A stretch of DNA of 19,250 nucleotides from Acidimicrobiia bacterium. GTDB taxonomy: Bacteria > Actinomycetota > Acidimicrobiia > Spongiisociales > UBA5794. The DNA lies in contig JACDBE010000207.1 of NCBI GenBank assembly GCA_013695075.1, positions 1 through 19,250 on the forward strand. The letters run 5' to 3'. The notes under the pieces were generated by a model. It saw only the letters and a list, made by a program, of their open reading frames with translations. It ran no database searches and was not told the origin of the DNA. Numbering within the stretch: the first letter of the stretch is position 1; the number at the start of each line of letters is the position of its first letter. This document shows positions 1-6,351 of this stretch, one piece after another. The position numbers were made by a program, and so were the translations under genes.

Positions 1-2
1 TC

Positions 3-221
3 CTCCAGGTCCCCCATCACGGGTCTTCAACTACCGACCTGGGTTGGCTGGAGGAGACCGTCGGCTCGGTCGCGGTGATCAGCGTCGGTGACAACCGGTT
101 CGGCCATCCCACCCCCGAGGTGCTGGATGCACTGGCCACCGCCGGTGCCTCGATCCGCACCACGCTCAACGACGGTGACGTGCTGGTGCCGCTGTGTCCT
201 TGCCGTGCTTTGCCACCCTGA
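3..221 (+). CDS. comEC: ComEC/Rec2 DNA-uptake channel protein, C-terminal end (partial)
   Basis: Only the last 72 codons are in the window, in frame from base 3 to a TGA at 219-221. The visible peptide begins LQVPHHGSS, followed by a region reading VISVGDNRFGHPTPEVLDAL and ending in a TLNDGDVLVPL stretch. This is the usual end of the metallo-beta-lactamase-like domain of ComEC: a VPHHGS motif, then SVG.NRFGHP, then a final beta strand. In the family, ComEC forms the inner-membrane channel for single-stranded DNA during transformation, and the C-terminal hydrolase-like domain is thought to act on the incoming strand. In many bacteria holA follows comEC directly. Here holA lies about 4 kb away, behind a block of minus-strand genes. 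Whether the rest of the protein is intact cannot be judged. Confidence 0.85.
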   Translation, partial: LQVPHHGSSTTDLGWLEETVGSVAVISVGDNRFGHPTPEVLDALATAGASIRTTLNDGDVLVPLCPCRALPP

Positions 222-234
222 CGGGCGGCGGCGG

Positions 235-279
235 TTGGGGCTGGGGCCCCGGAACCGGCGGCAACAGCCGCCAGCCCAA
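235..279. terminator. Hairpin between convergent comEC and the repeat-tail gene
   Basis: The 63-bp gap between the two convergent stop codons holds a two-part stem. Inner stem: GGCGGC (257-262), loop AACA, GCCGCC (267-272). Outer stem: TTGGGGCTGG (235-244) against CCAGCCCAA (271-279), with one bulge. There is no T-tract on either side, as is common for high-GC terminators. A bidirectional terminator role is inferred from position. Confidence 0.45.
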
Positions 280-284
280 GACGG

Positions 285-1187
285 TCAGCGTGGAAGGTCC
301 TTCTCCGGCGGTGTCACCGGCGGCATCTCCGTCGCCGGCTCCTCCGCCGGGTTTTCATCCGGCGGGAACGTGGTGGGTGTCTCGTCGGGAGGCGTGGTGG
401 AAGGCGGCTGCTCGGGGGGGACTGTCGTCGGCGCCGGGTCGGGCGGTGTCGTTGGGGGTGGCTGGTCGGGAGGGCGCGTGGTTGGTGCCGGGTCGGGCGG
501 GAAGGTGGTAGGCGCCGGCGCGGGTGTGGTGTCAGGAGGTTCCATCCCCGACGCCTGCTGTCCCGAGGACTCCTCGTCCGGGGCCATGTTGTCCCAGGTG
601 ACGCCCGGGTCCGTTTCGCCCTCTGCGTCCTTGCCCGAGGTCACGGCATCCTCGGCCGGGCCGTCCGAGGGTGGGCCGTCGGTGGCTGTGCCTTCCGAGG
701 CCGTGGCGTCCGAGGCGGTGTCGCTCGCCGGCGTGGTGCTCATGCTGCCGTAGCCCGATGCCCTGTCTCCCGCGGTGTCGCTGGTCGGTGCCCAGTCGCC
801 GTCGGACGCCGTGTCGTCGGCGGTGTCGCCACCGGACGCGGCGTCATCGGGCCGCTCGGTCGTCCGGCCGATGATCTGGCGCAGTTCGCCGGCCAGATCG
901 GAGAGGGTGGCGCCGAGGGCAGTGATCGCCGATCCGGCTGCCTCCTTCGCCTCGGCCCGCACCTCGCTGTCGCGCATGGCGTTGCCCACCGATGTAAACA
1001 CCCGATCGAAGGCGTCGCCCAGGGTGCGCATGGCGTTCTTGACTTCTTCTTCGGCAGCCCCGGAGTGGTCCTGGGCGGACCCGGTCACATCGCCTTCGTC
1101 GCCGGCGAGTTTGTAGTGCTCCCGGAGTCGCTCCGTCAGTGTGGAGAACTGATCGCCGACCTTGCGCCACTCTTCGCTGCCTTGCAT
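285..1187 (-). CDS. Helical N-terminal protein with Pro/Thr-rich repeat tail, function unknown
   Basis: 300 residues. The ATG at 1187 is preceded by a strong ribosome site, GGAGG, eight bases upstream, which decides the start. Residues 1-110 are charged and look helical (MQGSEEWRKVGDQFSTLTER at the start, then Ala/Glu-rich stretches), with no signal peptide or membrane segment. Residues 111-220 are an acidic Ser/Ala/Asp/Thr-rich low-complexity region. Residues 221-300 are Pro/Thr-rich and include three 18-residue units (231-248, 249-266, 267-284). I do not recognise a named family. The N-terminus resembles small amphipathic helical proteins seen in actinobacteria, but that is an impression only. 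The gene lies 71 bp downstream of the response regulator on the same strand and may be in its transcript. The gap carries an imperfect inverted repeat (GGCGG.TAC / GTACCGCC), and the ribosome site itself lies in the palindrome CCTCCGGAGG. Confidence 0.7.
   Translation of the reverse strand: MQGSEEWRKVGDQFSTLTERLREHYKLAGDEGDVTGSAQDHSGAAEEEVKNAMRTLGDAFDRVFTSVGNAMRDSEVRAEAKEAAGSAITALGATLSDLAGELRQIIGRTTERPDDAASGGDTADDTASDGDWAPTSDTAGDRASGYGSMSTTPASDTASDATASEGTATDGPPSDGPAEDAVTSGKDAEGETDPGVTWDNMAPDEESSGQQASGMEPPDTTPAPAPTTFPPDPAPTTRPPDQPPPTTPPDPAPTTVPPEQPPSTTPPDETPTTFPPDENPAEEPATEMPPVTPPEKDLPR
336..497 (-). repeat. Three tandem 54-bp coding repeats
   Basis: Three in-frame 54-bp units encode 18-residue repeats. 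The first reads PDPAPTTRPPDQPPPTTP, the second PDPAPTTVPPEQPPSTTP, and the third is more diverged (PDETPTTFPPDENPAEEP). The DNA period is visible on the plus strand, where GCCGGGTCGGGCGG recurs with a shift of 54 bases (about 433 and 487). Such Pro/Thr repeats usually form extended, flexible spacers. Confidence 0.75.
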
Positions 1188-1258
1188 TGCTACCTCCGGA
1201 GGCGGTACGCCGTGTCACCGTCCGGGTACCCGCCAGCCACCAGCCCAAACCCATACTG

Positions 1259-1897
1259 TCAGGACATCAGGCCGCTCTCGTAGGCGATGACGACCGCCTG
1301 CGCCCGGTCGCGGGCATCGTGCTTGTTGAGAACCCGCTTGACGTGGGTCTTGACGGTGTTGTCGGAGATGAACAAGCGATCGCCCAGCTCCCTATTGGAC
1401 AACCCGCGGGCGATCAGCTCCAATACCTCGCGCTCGCGGTCCGTCAGGTCGCCGAGGCGTGCCGAGGCCACGGGGGGCCTGCTGGTGAACGCTTCGATGA
1501 GCCTTCTGGTCACCGATGGCGACAGCAGTGCCTCACCGGCGGCCACCACCCGGATGGCGTCGGTGAGCATGTCGGGCTCAATGCGCTTGAGCAGGAAGCC
1601 GCTGGCACCGGCCCGCAGCGCCTCGAAGACGTATTCGTCGAGCTCGAACGTGGTGAGGATCAACACCTTGGGTGGCTGGTCGGTCCCGGTGATCATCCTG
1701 GTGGCCTCGATCCCCTCGAGGTTGGGCATGCGCACGTCCATCAGCACCACATCGGGGCGAATGTCGGTGGCAACCCGTATCGCCTCGACCCCGTCGCTCG
1801 CCGTGGCCACCACCTCCAGGTCGTCTGTCTGCTCGATGATCAACCGCAGCCCGGCAAGAACCAGGTGATCGTCGTCGACCAGGGCCACCCGGATCAT
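1259..1897 (-). CDS. NarL/FixJ-type response regulator (receiver + LuxR HTH)
   Basis: 212 residues. I chose the ATG at 1897 (MIRVALVDDD) over an in-frame ATG ten codons upstream. It begins exactly at the family N-terminus and overlaps the kinase stop as ATGA, which suggests translational coupling. Receiver domain: acidic cluster at residues 8-10, phospho-acceptor D54 in VLMDVRMP, conserved Thr around 82-83 in LILTTF, and K104 in FLLKR. The C-terminal LuxR-type helix-turn-helix runs roughly from residue 145 to 205 (LTDREREVLELIARGLSNRE, then a recognition helix with NTVKTHVKRVL). All key residues are present, so the protein should be functional. It presumably takes phosphate from the adjacent kinase and controls transcription; targets are unknown, but the downstream gene at 285-1187 is a candidate. 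Confidence 0.9.
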   Translation of the reverse strand: MIRVALVDDDHLVLAGLRLIIEQTDDLEVVATASDGVEAIRVATDIRPDVVLMDVRMPNLEGIEATRMITGTDQPPKVLILTTFELDEYVFEALRAGASGFLLKRIEPDMLTDAIRVVAAGEALLSPSVTRRLIEAFTSRPPVASARLGDLTDREREVLELIARGLSNRELGDRLFISDNTVKTHVKRVLNKHDARDRAQAVVIAYESGLMS

Positions 1898-2993
1898 CCG
1901 GTCGAGCCCAAAGGCAGCCGGCACCACACCTCGAAGCCACCACGAGGTCCCTGCCCGAAGCGCACCGAACCGCCATGCATCGCCACCCGCTCCCCGATCC
2001 CGGTCAGCCCCCGACCGGGACGGTGCGGGCCGCCCCGCCCGTCGTCGGTGACGGTGAGGGTGACCTCGTCGGCGATGACCACCGTCACCTGCGCCCGGCT
2101 GGCCCCGGCGTGCCTGAGCACATTCGTCAGCGCCTCTTGGGCCACCCGGTACACGGCGACCCCGACACCGGGGCTGACCGCACCCGGGTCTCCGTCGACG
2201 GTGACTTGCACCGAGAGCGCCTCGCCGCTGATGCTGGCGCCCAGGTCGGCCAGCTGGGCGATGCCGGGCAGCGGGGCGCGTTCTGGTCCGCCCTCCAGCA
2301 GGCCGAGCATCCGGTCGAGATCGGCCAGGGCGGCCCGGCCGGTGGTGGCGATGGTCTCGAACGTTGCCCGGGTGTCGGAGTCGGCGTCGTTCATCCCCTT
2401 GCCGGCACCGGCGTGGATGACCATGACGTTGACGGCGTGGCCGATGATGTCGTGGAGGTCACGGGCGATGCGGCTCCGCTCGGTGTCCAGCTCGGCCCTG
2501 GCTTGCTGGGCGGCCAGCGCCGCCCGGGCCAGGTCGCCCTGGTGCTTGGCCTCCATGCCGACGACCCGGGCGTACTGGGCCCGGCCGGCGAACCACGCCG
2601 CCGTCCAGATGGCCACGATGGCTCCGGCGAGCACGGCGTTGCCCTCCTCCGGGAAGCGGACGAAGTAGGAGATCACCCCGACCCAGCCGATCGTCAGGGA
2701 GATCAAGGCAGGTCGGTGGGGAGCCGGGTCGCCACCCCGATCATGGCCATCAGGTTGGTCCACTGGTAGAAGTCGGACGGGTGCCCGAGGGCGATGAGGG
2801 CAAGCACCGCCGATCCGTTGATCAGGTAGCCGGTCAACGGGCGACGTCGGATGAGAGCCAGGGAGAGCCCGGCCATCGCCCCGGCGAGCACCCGAGCCAG
2901 CACGGGTTCGCCCGGATCGAATGTCAGGACCTCGAGCAGGATGAGCGTTGTGGCGACGCCGGCGAGTAGGAGCTCGGGGACCTGCACCCCCAT
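1894..2993 (-). pseudogene. Two-component sensor histidine kinase split by a single-base frameshift
   Basis: The kinase is complete in content but lies in two frames. The first frame starts at the ATG at 2993 (MGVQVPELLL) and gives a multi-pass membrane region that ends ...VATRLPTDLP at a TGA at 2705-2703. The second frame continues the same protein (HRPALISLTIGWVGVISYF) to its stop at 1894. The frames join cleanly if one C is added to the CCCC run that reads GGGG at plus 2718-2721. The joined protein is about 366 residues, normal for actinobacterial NarL-type kinases, and then reads ATRLPHRPALISL. The HisKA_3 H-box is RSRIARDLHDIIGHAVNVM, with the phospho-accepting His near restored residue 181. 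The HATPase has an N-box (AQEALTNVLRHAGA) and a G-box (DDGRGG...GRGLTGIGERV). Everything but the frame is intact, so the indel is either recent or a sequencing error. An 8-bp inverted repeat (CCGGTCCG/CGGACCGG, 3017-3040) lies just upstream of the start. Confidence 0.8.
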
Positions 2994-3054
2994 AATCCTG
3001 AGCGCGCCGTTGCCTGCCGGTCCGCCCCGCCCCGGACCGGCATGATCGTCGACA

Positions 3055-3093
3055 GAACCCAGACGCCCGGTCACCGACCGGGCGCCTGGGTTC
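3055..3093 (-). terminator. Strong 18-bp hairpin between membrane gene and kinase
   Basis: Arms 3055-3072 and 3076-3093 with a 3-nt loop pair over 18 positions. The single exception is an A/C mismatch in plus-strand RNA that becomes a G-U pair in minus-strand RNA, so the stem is complete only in minus-strand transcripts. It lies 80 bases after the membrane gene stop and before the kinase start, with no T-run. It is best read as the terminator of the upstream minus-strand gene, making the kinase operon a separate transcript. Confidence 0.65.
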
Positions 3094-3172
3094 GCCGGCT
3101 GACTGCGATGGTGCGTGGGGTGACGAGCTGTGGCGTCAGGGTGGACACTCGGTACCGTCGCTCGGGGTCGGG

Positions 3173-4153
3173 TCACCGCAATGTAACCCCGACGCCGGCG
3201 GCGGCTACCGGGTGCGACCGCCAGGCGCTGACCACCCGGGCGGCGGCGACCCCCAGCAGCCCACAAGCAGCGGCGGCCATCGCCAGCTCGATGCCGGCGA
3301 GGTCGGTCGGTGCCCGACCGGCCATGGTGTGCACGATCGACCACAGCACGAACAGGGTGTAACCGGCCACGACCATCCGCACCACGCCGAGACGGCGCCG
3401 GGCGTCGAGGCTGCCCGAACCGGACAGGATCGCAGCCCCGATGAACACCTGGAGCCCGTGCATGGCGGTGGCGTGGGGGAACTTGACGACCCCGGCCCCA
3501 CCGGTCACGACGGTGTCGGGTACCAGGTCGTTGGCCCCGAAGTAGGCGACTCCCAGGCTGACGACCCACTGGCCCAGGCCGAGACCGGTGAAGAAGATCG
3601 CCAGGCCCGCCAGCACGGCGAGACGGGTGGCTGGGTCCTGCGGTCGCTCGATGACCGCCCACACCGCCAGACCCAGGAAGGCCACTGACATCACCCCGAT
3701 GCTGATGCCCATGACGGCCCACACCAGCGTGTCGCCGCCGGTTGCCTCGTTGAAGTGGGAGGCGACCCCTCGCCACGCCTGCATGGTGATCAGCCCCACC
3801 TCGAGCACGCTCGATCCGATGAGGGTGGTCGCCAGCACCGTCTCCAACCGAGGCCGCGCCGGGAGCCGATCGATGATCCATCCCAGCGTCCACAGCAGGG
3901 CGGCGAACGAGATCCCGAAGGTGAGAGGCTTGCGGTATGACACCGCACCCTCCCATGGTCCCCCAGAGACCAGCAGCACCCCGAGGTGGACCAGGCCGGA
4001 CACGGCGAAGACGGCGGAGGCCCAGCCCAGCCAGCGGGCGGCCGGCTTGTGTAGGGAGAGTTGGGGCAGCAGGTTGTTCACGTCGGGTCCTTTCGAAGAC
4101 ATGAGATCACCGTATGGCTCGGTGCCCTCGCTGTCGTCACCCGAGGTGGGCAT
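3173..4153 (-). CDS. Integral membrane protein, about 8 TM segments, function unknown
   Basis: 326 residues from the ATG at 4153. A start at the ATG at 4102 (MSSKGPDVNNLL, 309 residues) is equally possible, since both have only a weak GGTGA-like ribosome site. Hydrophobic segments fall at roughly 40-62, 76-95, 105-125, 142-166, 178-203, 229-246, 256-275 and 284-305. Stretches that look conserved, because they carry charged or polar residues inside hydrophobic context, include GPWEGAVSYRKPLTFG, MQAWRGVASHFN and VKFPHATAMHGLQ; the His residues there could bind metal or haem, which is speculation. I do not recognise a named family. It has its own downstream hairpin (3055-3093) and shares a 58-bp divergent control region with holA. 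Nothing in the sequence links it functionally to the two-component genes beyond proximity. Confidence 0.8.
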   Translation of the reverse strand: MPTSGDDSEGTEPYGDLMSSKGPDVNNLLPQLSLHKPAARWLGWASAVFAVSGLVHLGVLLVSGGPWEGAVSYRKPLTFGISFAALLWTLGWIIDRLPARPRLETVLATTLIGSSVLEVGLITMQAWRGVASHFNEATGGDTLVWAVMGISIGVMSVAFLGLAVWAVIERPQDPATRLAVLAGLAIFFTGLGLGQWVVSLGVAYFGANDLVPDTVVTGGAGVVKFPHATAMHGLQVFIGAAILSGSGSLDARRRLGVVRMVVAGYTLFVLWSIVHTMAGRAPTDLAGIELAMAAAACGLLGVAAARVVSAWRSHPVAAAGVGVTLR

Positions 4154-4160
4154 TCACCCG

Positions 4161-4176
4161 TCACCCCGTGGGGTGA
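4161..4176. promoter_or_regulatory. 16-bp perfect palindrome in the divergent control region
   Basis: TCACCCCGTGGGGTGA: two 7-bp arms with a 2-bp centre. It lies immediately upstream of the membrane-gene start at 4153 and about 23 bp before the proposed -10 of holA. The partial motif TTCACCCG at 4153-4160 repeats one arm. Position and symmetry suggest an operator for a dimeric regulator; the regulator is unknown. Confidence 0.45.
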
Positions 4177-4199
4177 TTCGGGCGCAGGGTTGTGCGGGC

Positions 4200-4205
4200 T
4201 ACGCT
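4200..4205 (+). promoter_or_regulatory. Proposed -10 of holA, placed for a leaderless mRNA
   Basis: TACGCT matches the actinobacterial TANNNT -10. Six bases separate it from the holA ATG at 4212, so the expected start of transcription coincides with the A of the ATG. No Shine-Dalgarno sequence lies upstream of that ATG. The -35 is poor (TTCGGG at 4177-4182). Leaderless transcription is therefore inferred, not shown. Confidence 0.4.
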
Positions 4206-4211
4206 CGGCCG

Positions 4212-5207
4212 ATGGAGCCGATCGTGGTCGTCTCAGGTCCCAGGCAGTGCGGGCCGGGGGAGCGGGAGCTGATGTTCGAAGCCGCCGACCAGGCGTTTGC
4301 CAGGCGGGGGATCTCCGACATCACCCGTATCGACGTGCCCGGTCGCGGCAGCGGCGACGGCACCGACGACGCCGGTGTCCGCACCCCGGTGGCCTCCGCC
4401 ATCCCGGCGCTGCAGAGCGGTTCGCTGTTCGGCGGGGCCACCGGGGTGCTGTTCGTCGACGCCCACCAGTTGCAGAAGGCGGAGGCTCAGGTGCTGGCGG
4501 AGGTGATCGTCGCCGTCCCCGACGACGGGACGGTGACGGTGGTGTTCCTCACCGCGGGGAGTCTGCTGGCGGTGCTCGACCGGGCGTTGCAACGTGGCGC
4601 CGAGCAGGTGAAGGTGGCGGCCGTCACCGAGCGGACTGCGGCGAACTGGCTGGGCGTCGCCGCCCGGCAGCGCTCGCTGCGTCTCGGCGATGGGGCGGCG
4701 GCAGCGCTCATCCGGCGCTTCGGGTCCGACCTGGCGGCGCTGGCGCAGGCACTCGATCAGCTCGCCGTCGACGGGGGAACGATCACCGCCGACGCCGTCA
4801 CCGACCGCTTCCGCAACCGGCCAGACGAGCCTATGTGGTACTACAGCGACGCCGTGGCCGCCGGACGCACCGGCGAGGCGTTGCGCCGGCTCGCCGACTT
4901 CCTGCTCCACGGCCATCCCCTGCAACTCCTCGCCTTCCTCCAGGGCGATCTCCGCCGCCGCGCCATCGCCGCCGCCGCCCCCGACTACGAGACGTTCCTG
5001 GACCGATCGGGTGCCACCCGGGGTCGGCCGGCCGAACGTGTGTGGAAGGCGAGCCGGCGGGCCCGTCCCGAGGATCTGCGGCGGGCACTGTCCGCCTTGG
5101 CCAGGGCGGACATCCAGCTGAAAACCGCCCCCGAGGCGACCCACCGGGTGACCTTGGAGCGGCTGACCGTAGCCCTCAGCCTGTGGTACGGAGCAGCAAC
5201 CCGCTGA
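4212..5207 (+). CDS. holA: DNA polymerase III subunit delta (clamp loader)
   Basis: 331 residues, close to the usual 320-345 of the family. Delta opens the beta sliding clamp within the clamp-loader complex. Sequence signs: N-terminus MEPIVVVSGPRQCGPGEREL; the strand LFVDAHQLQKAEAQVL, typical of the degenerate AAA+ fold; the lid segment LGVAARQRSLRLGDGAAAAL followed by FGSDLAALAQALDQLAVDGG; and the C-terminal collar motifs ALRRLADFLLHGHPLQLLAF and DIQLKTAPEATHRVTLERL. The reading frame stays open far upstream, but similarity begins only at this ATG, next to the -10 described separately. The Walker A is not functional, as expected for delta. It is the first plus-strand gene after the minus-strand block and has lost the direct contact with comEC seen in many genomes. 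Confidence 0.9.
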   Translation: MEPIVVVSGPRQCGPGERELMFEAADQAFARRGISDITRIDVPGRGSGDGTDDAGVRTPVASAIPALQSGSLFGGATGVLFVDAHQLQKAEAQVLAEVIVAVPDDGTVTVVFLTAGSLLAVLDRALQRGAEQVKVAAVTERTAANWLGVAARQRSLRLGDGAAAALIRRFGSDLAALAQALDQLAVDGGTITADAVTDRFRNRPDEPMWYYSDAVAAGRTGEALRRLADFLLHGHPLQLLAFLQGDLRRRAIAAAAPDYETFLDRSGATRGRPAERVWKASRRARPEDLRRALSALARADIQLKTAPEATHRVTLERLTVALSLWYGAATR

Positions 5208-5230
5208 CTGCGATCCTCAGCGACAAGCTA

Positions 5231-5400
5231 CCCCTCCCTTTCTCTTTCCCCTCCCTTTTTGGGCAGGGGTGCCGACCGAAAGGAGGCGGGGCGGGATTCT
5301 GTGAGCAGGGGAGGGATGCCTACCGCGCCCGACGCCATCCCCTCCCCGGCTGCCCCGCAGCCACTCTCCCAGAGGGAGGGGAAATGGGAAGCATGGGAAG
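5231..5400. repeat. Inverted-repeat-rich intergenic element (MITE-like or terminator)
   Basis: The gap between convergent holA and greA differs in base composition from its surroundings, with pyrimidine-rich tracts on the left and purine-rich ones on the right. A perfect 12-bp inverted repeat brackets it: TTTCCCCTCCCT at 5245-5256 and AGGGAGGGGAAA at 5373-5384. A nested hairpin GGCTGC-CCC-GCAGCC lies at 5348-5362. A second 9-bp pairing is possible between TCCCCTCCC (5338-5346) and GGGAGGGGA (5374-5382). No protein is encoded. It could be a small non-autonomous mobile element, a dispersed repeat or a bidirectional terminator; copy number in the genome would decide. Confidence 0.5.
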
Positions 5401-5405
5401 TGGCC

Positions 5406-5882
5406 CTAGCCCTCGTACACTCGCACGGCTCGCACCTTGTAGGTGAAGGTGCCGCCGGGGGCCTGGTAGGTGATGGTTTCGCCGGGGGCGGCGCCGAGCA
5501 GGGCACCTCCCAGCGGGGAGTCAGGGGAGGCGAGCAGCAACCCGGGGATCTTGTTCTCCGCCGGGGCCACCAGGAACTCCATCTCGTCGCCGTCGTCATC
5601 GACCACGGTGGCCACCGTTCCCACCTCGACCCGGCCCGAGTCCTCGATCTCGCGCACGTCGGCACTGGCCAGAGTGGACCGTATTTGGCGAATCCTGGCC
5701 TCCATCATCCCCTGGTCGTTCTTGGCGGTGTCGTACTCGGCGTTCTCCCGCAGGTCGCCATGGTCGCGGGCGTCGGCAATGCGCCGCTCGATCTCGCTCC
5801 GGCCCTCGGTTTCGAGGTACTCCACCTCTTCGAGCAGCTTCTGATAAGCGGCAGGGGTCAACCACGTCTTGGAACTGGTCAT
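5406..5882 (-). CDS. greA: Transcription elongation factor GreA
   Basis: 158 residues, the standard length. GreA enters the RNA polymerase secondary channel and stimulates cleavage of backtracked RNA. Residues 1-75 form the coiled-coil hairpin; its tip carries the acidic motif DLRENAEY (D43, E46), which positions the catalytic metal. The C-terminal FKBP-like domain includes VGTVATVVDDDGDEMEFLV and SPDSPLGGALLGA, both characteristic. The ATG at 5882 has an AGGA about eight bases upstream. It lies 60 bp downstream of rpsT on the same strand with no clear terminator between, so the two are probably co-transcribed. It converges with holA across the inverted-repeat element. Confidence 0.95.
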   Translation of the reverse strand: MTSSKTWLTPAAYQKLLEEVEYLETEGRSEIERRIADARDHGDLRENAEYDTAKNDQGMMEARIRQIRSTLASADVREIEDSGRVEVGTVATVVDDDGDEMEFLVAPAENKIPGLLLASPDSPLGGALLGAAPGETITYQAPGGTFTYKVRAVRVYEG

Positions 5883-5942
5883 GGGAGGGTTCCTGGGGTC
5901 GGTCGCCGACGACGCGCGGCGAGCGGTTCGCTGGGTCTCTGG

Positions 5943-6203
5943 CTACTCGCCGGCTACCAGGCGAGCCAGTCGGGCCTTGCGCCTGGCAGCCGTGTTCCTG
6001 TGTACCAGACCGCTGGCGGCGGCCCGGTCGATCCGCTTCTGGGCGGTGCGCACCGCCTGGGCGGTGGCGTCGGCGTCTCCGGACTCGGCGGCGGCCAGCG
6101 CCGACTTGAAGCGGGTCTTCAGCTCGGAGCGAACCGCCTTGTTGCGGTCGTGCCGTGCCGTGTTCTGGCGGTTGCGCTTGATCTGCGACTTGATGTTGGC
6201 CAT
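5943..6203 (-). CDS. rpsT: 30S ribosomal protein S20
   Basis: 86 residues starting at the ATG at 6203 (MANIKSQIKRNRQ), the family N-terminus. The frame stays open upstream to 6305, but that part is not S20-like. The rest is the typical basic helical bundle (RHDRNKAVRSELKTRFK..., then VHRNTAARRKARLARLV). S20 is a primary binder of 16S rRNA in the small subunit. An AAGAGG ribosome site lies about 11 bases upstream, and a plausible promoter sits at 6239-6266. The order rpsT next to lepA is common, with rpsT often on the opposite strand as here. Followed by greA. Confidence 0.96.
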   Translation of the reverse strand: MANIKSQIKRNRQNTARHDRNKAVRSELKTRFKSALAAAESGDADATAQAVRTAQKRIDRAAASGLVHRNTAARRKARLARLVAGE

Positions 6204-6238
6204 GCGGCGACAAACCTCTTGCGGACGGGAACGACGCA

Positions 6239-6267
6239 AGGTTACCACACCCGTCCCCCGGTACAAT
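6239..6267. promoter_or_regulatory. Overlapping divergent promoters for rpsT-greA and lepA
   Basis: Minus strand: -35 TTGTAC (6266-6261), 16-bp spacer, -10 TAACCT (6244-6239), giving a leader of about 30 nt for rpsT. Plus strand: TACAAT at 6262-6267, five of six matches to TATAAT, giving a leader of about 78 nt for lepA; no convincing -35 is visible. The two elements share bases, so the promoters would compete. Assigned by eye. Confidence 0.45.
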
Positions 6268-6351
6268 GCCCTAATCCGGTGCGTCCGACCCCTCCCGCCG
6301 CGCACCCGCCACCCCGATCAGGGGCGGCGAGACCCCAGAGACAGCAGGGCC

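Noticed and set aside
336..497. CRISPR-like repeat array
   Set aside because: The repeats are contiguous 54-bp units in frame within a coding region, with no spacers and no cas genes.
285..1187. WXG100/type VII secretion substrate
   Set aside because: The N-terminal helical region lacks a WxG turn and the YxxxD/E tail signal, and no ESX genes are nearby.
1139..2668. Long plus-strand open frame (509 codons) across the two-component genes
   Set aside because: Antisense to the response regulator and kinase; the translation has no domain signals and the same composition bias as other shadow frames.
2703..3956. A single 417-residue minus-strand protein
   Set aside because: Only the last 96 residues (from 2993) are protein-like and belong to the kinase. 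The rest is an alternative frame of the membrane protein gene and crosses the 3055-3093 hairpin.
3588..4211. N-terminal extension of HolA by 208 residues
   Set aside because: The upstream frame is antisense to the membrane protein. DnaX/HolA-type similarity begins at the ATG at 4212, and the resulting length is normal.
5228..5665. Coding frames across the holA-greA gap
   Set aside because: They run antisense or out of frame through greA and the inverted-repeat element; no ribosome site or protein-like sequence.
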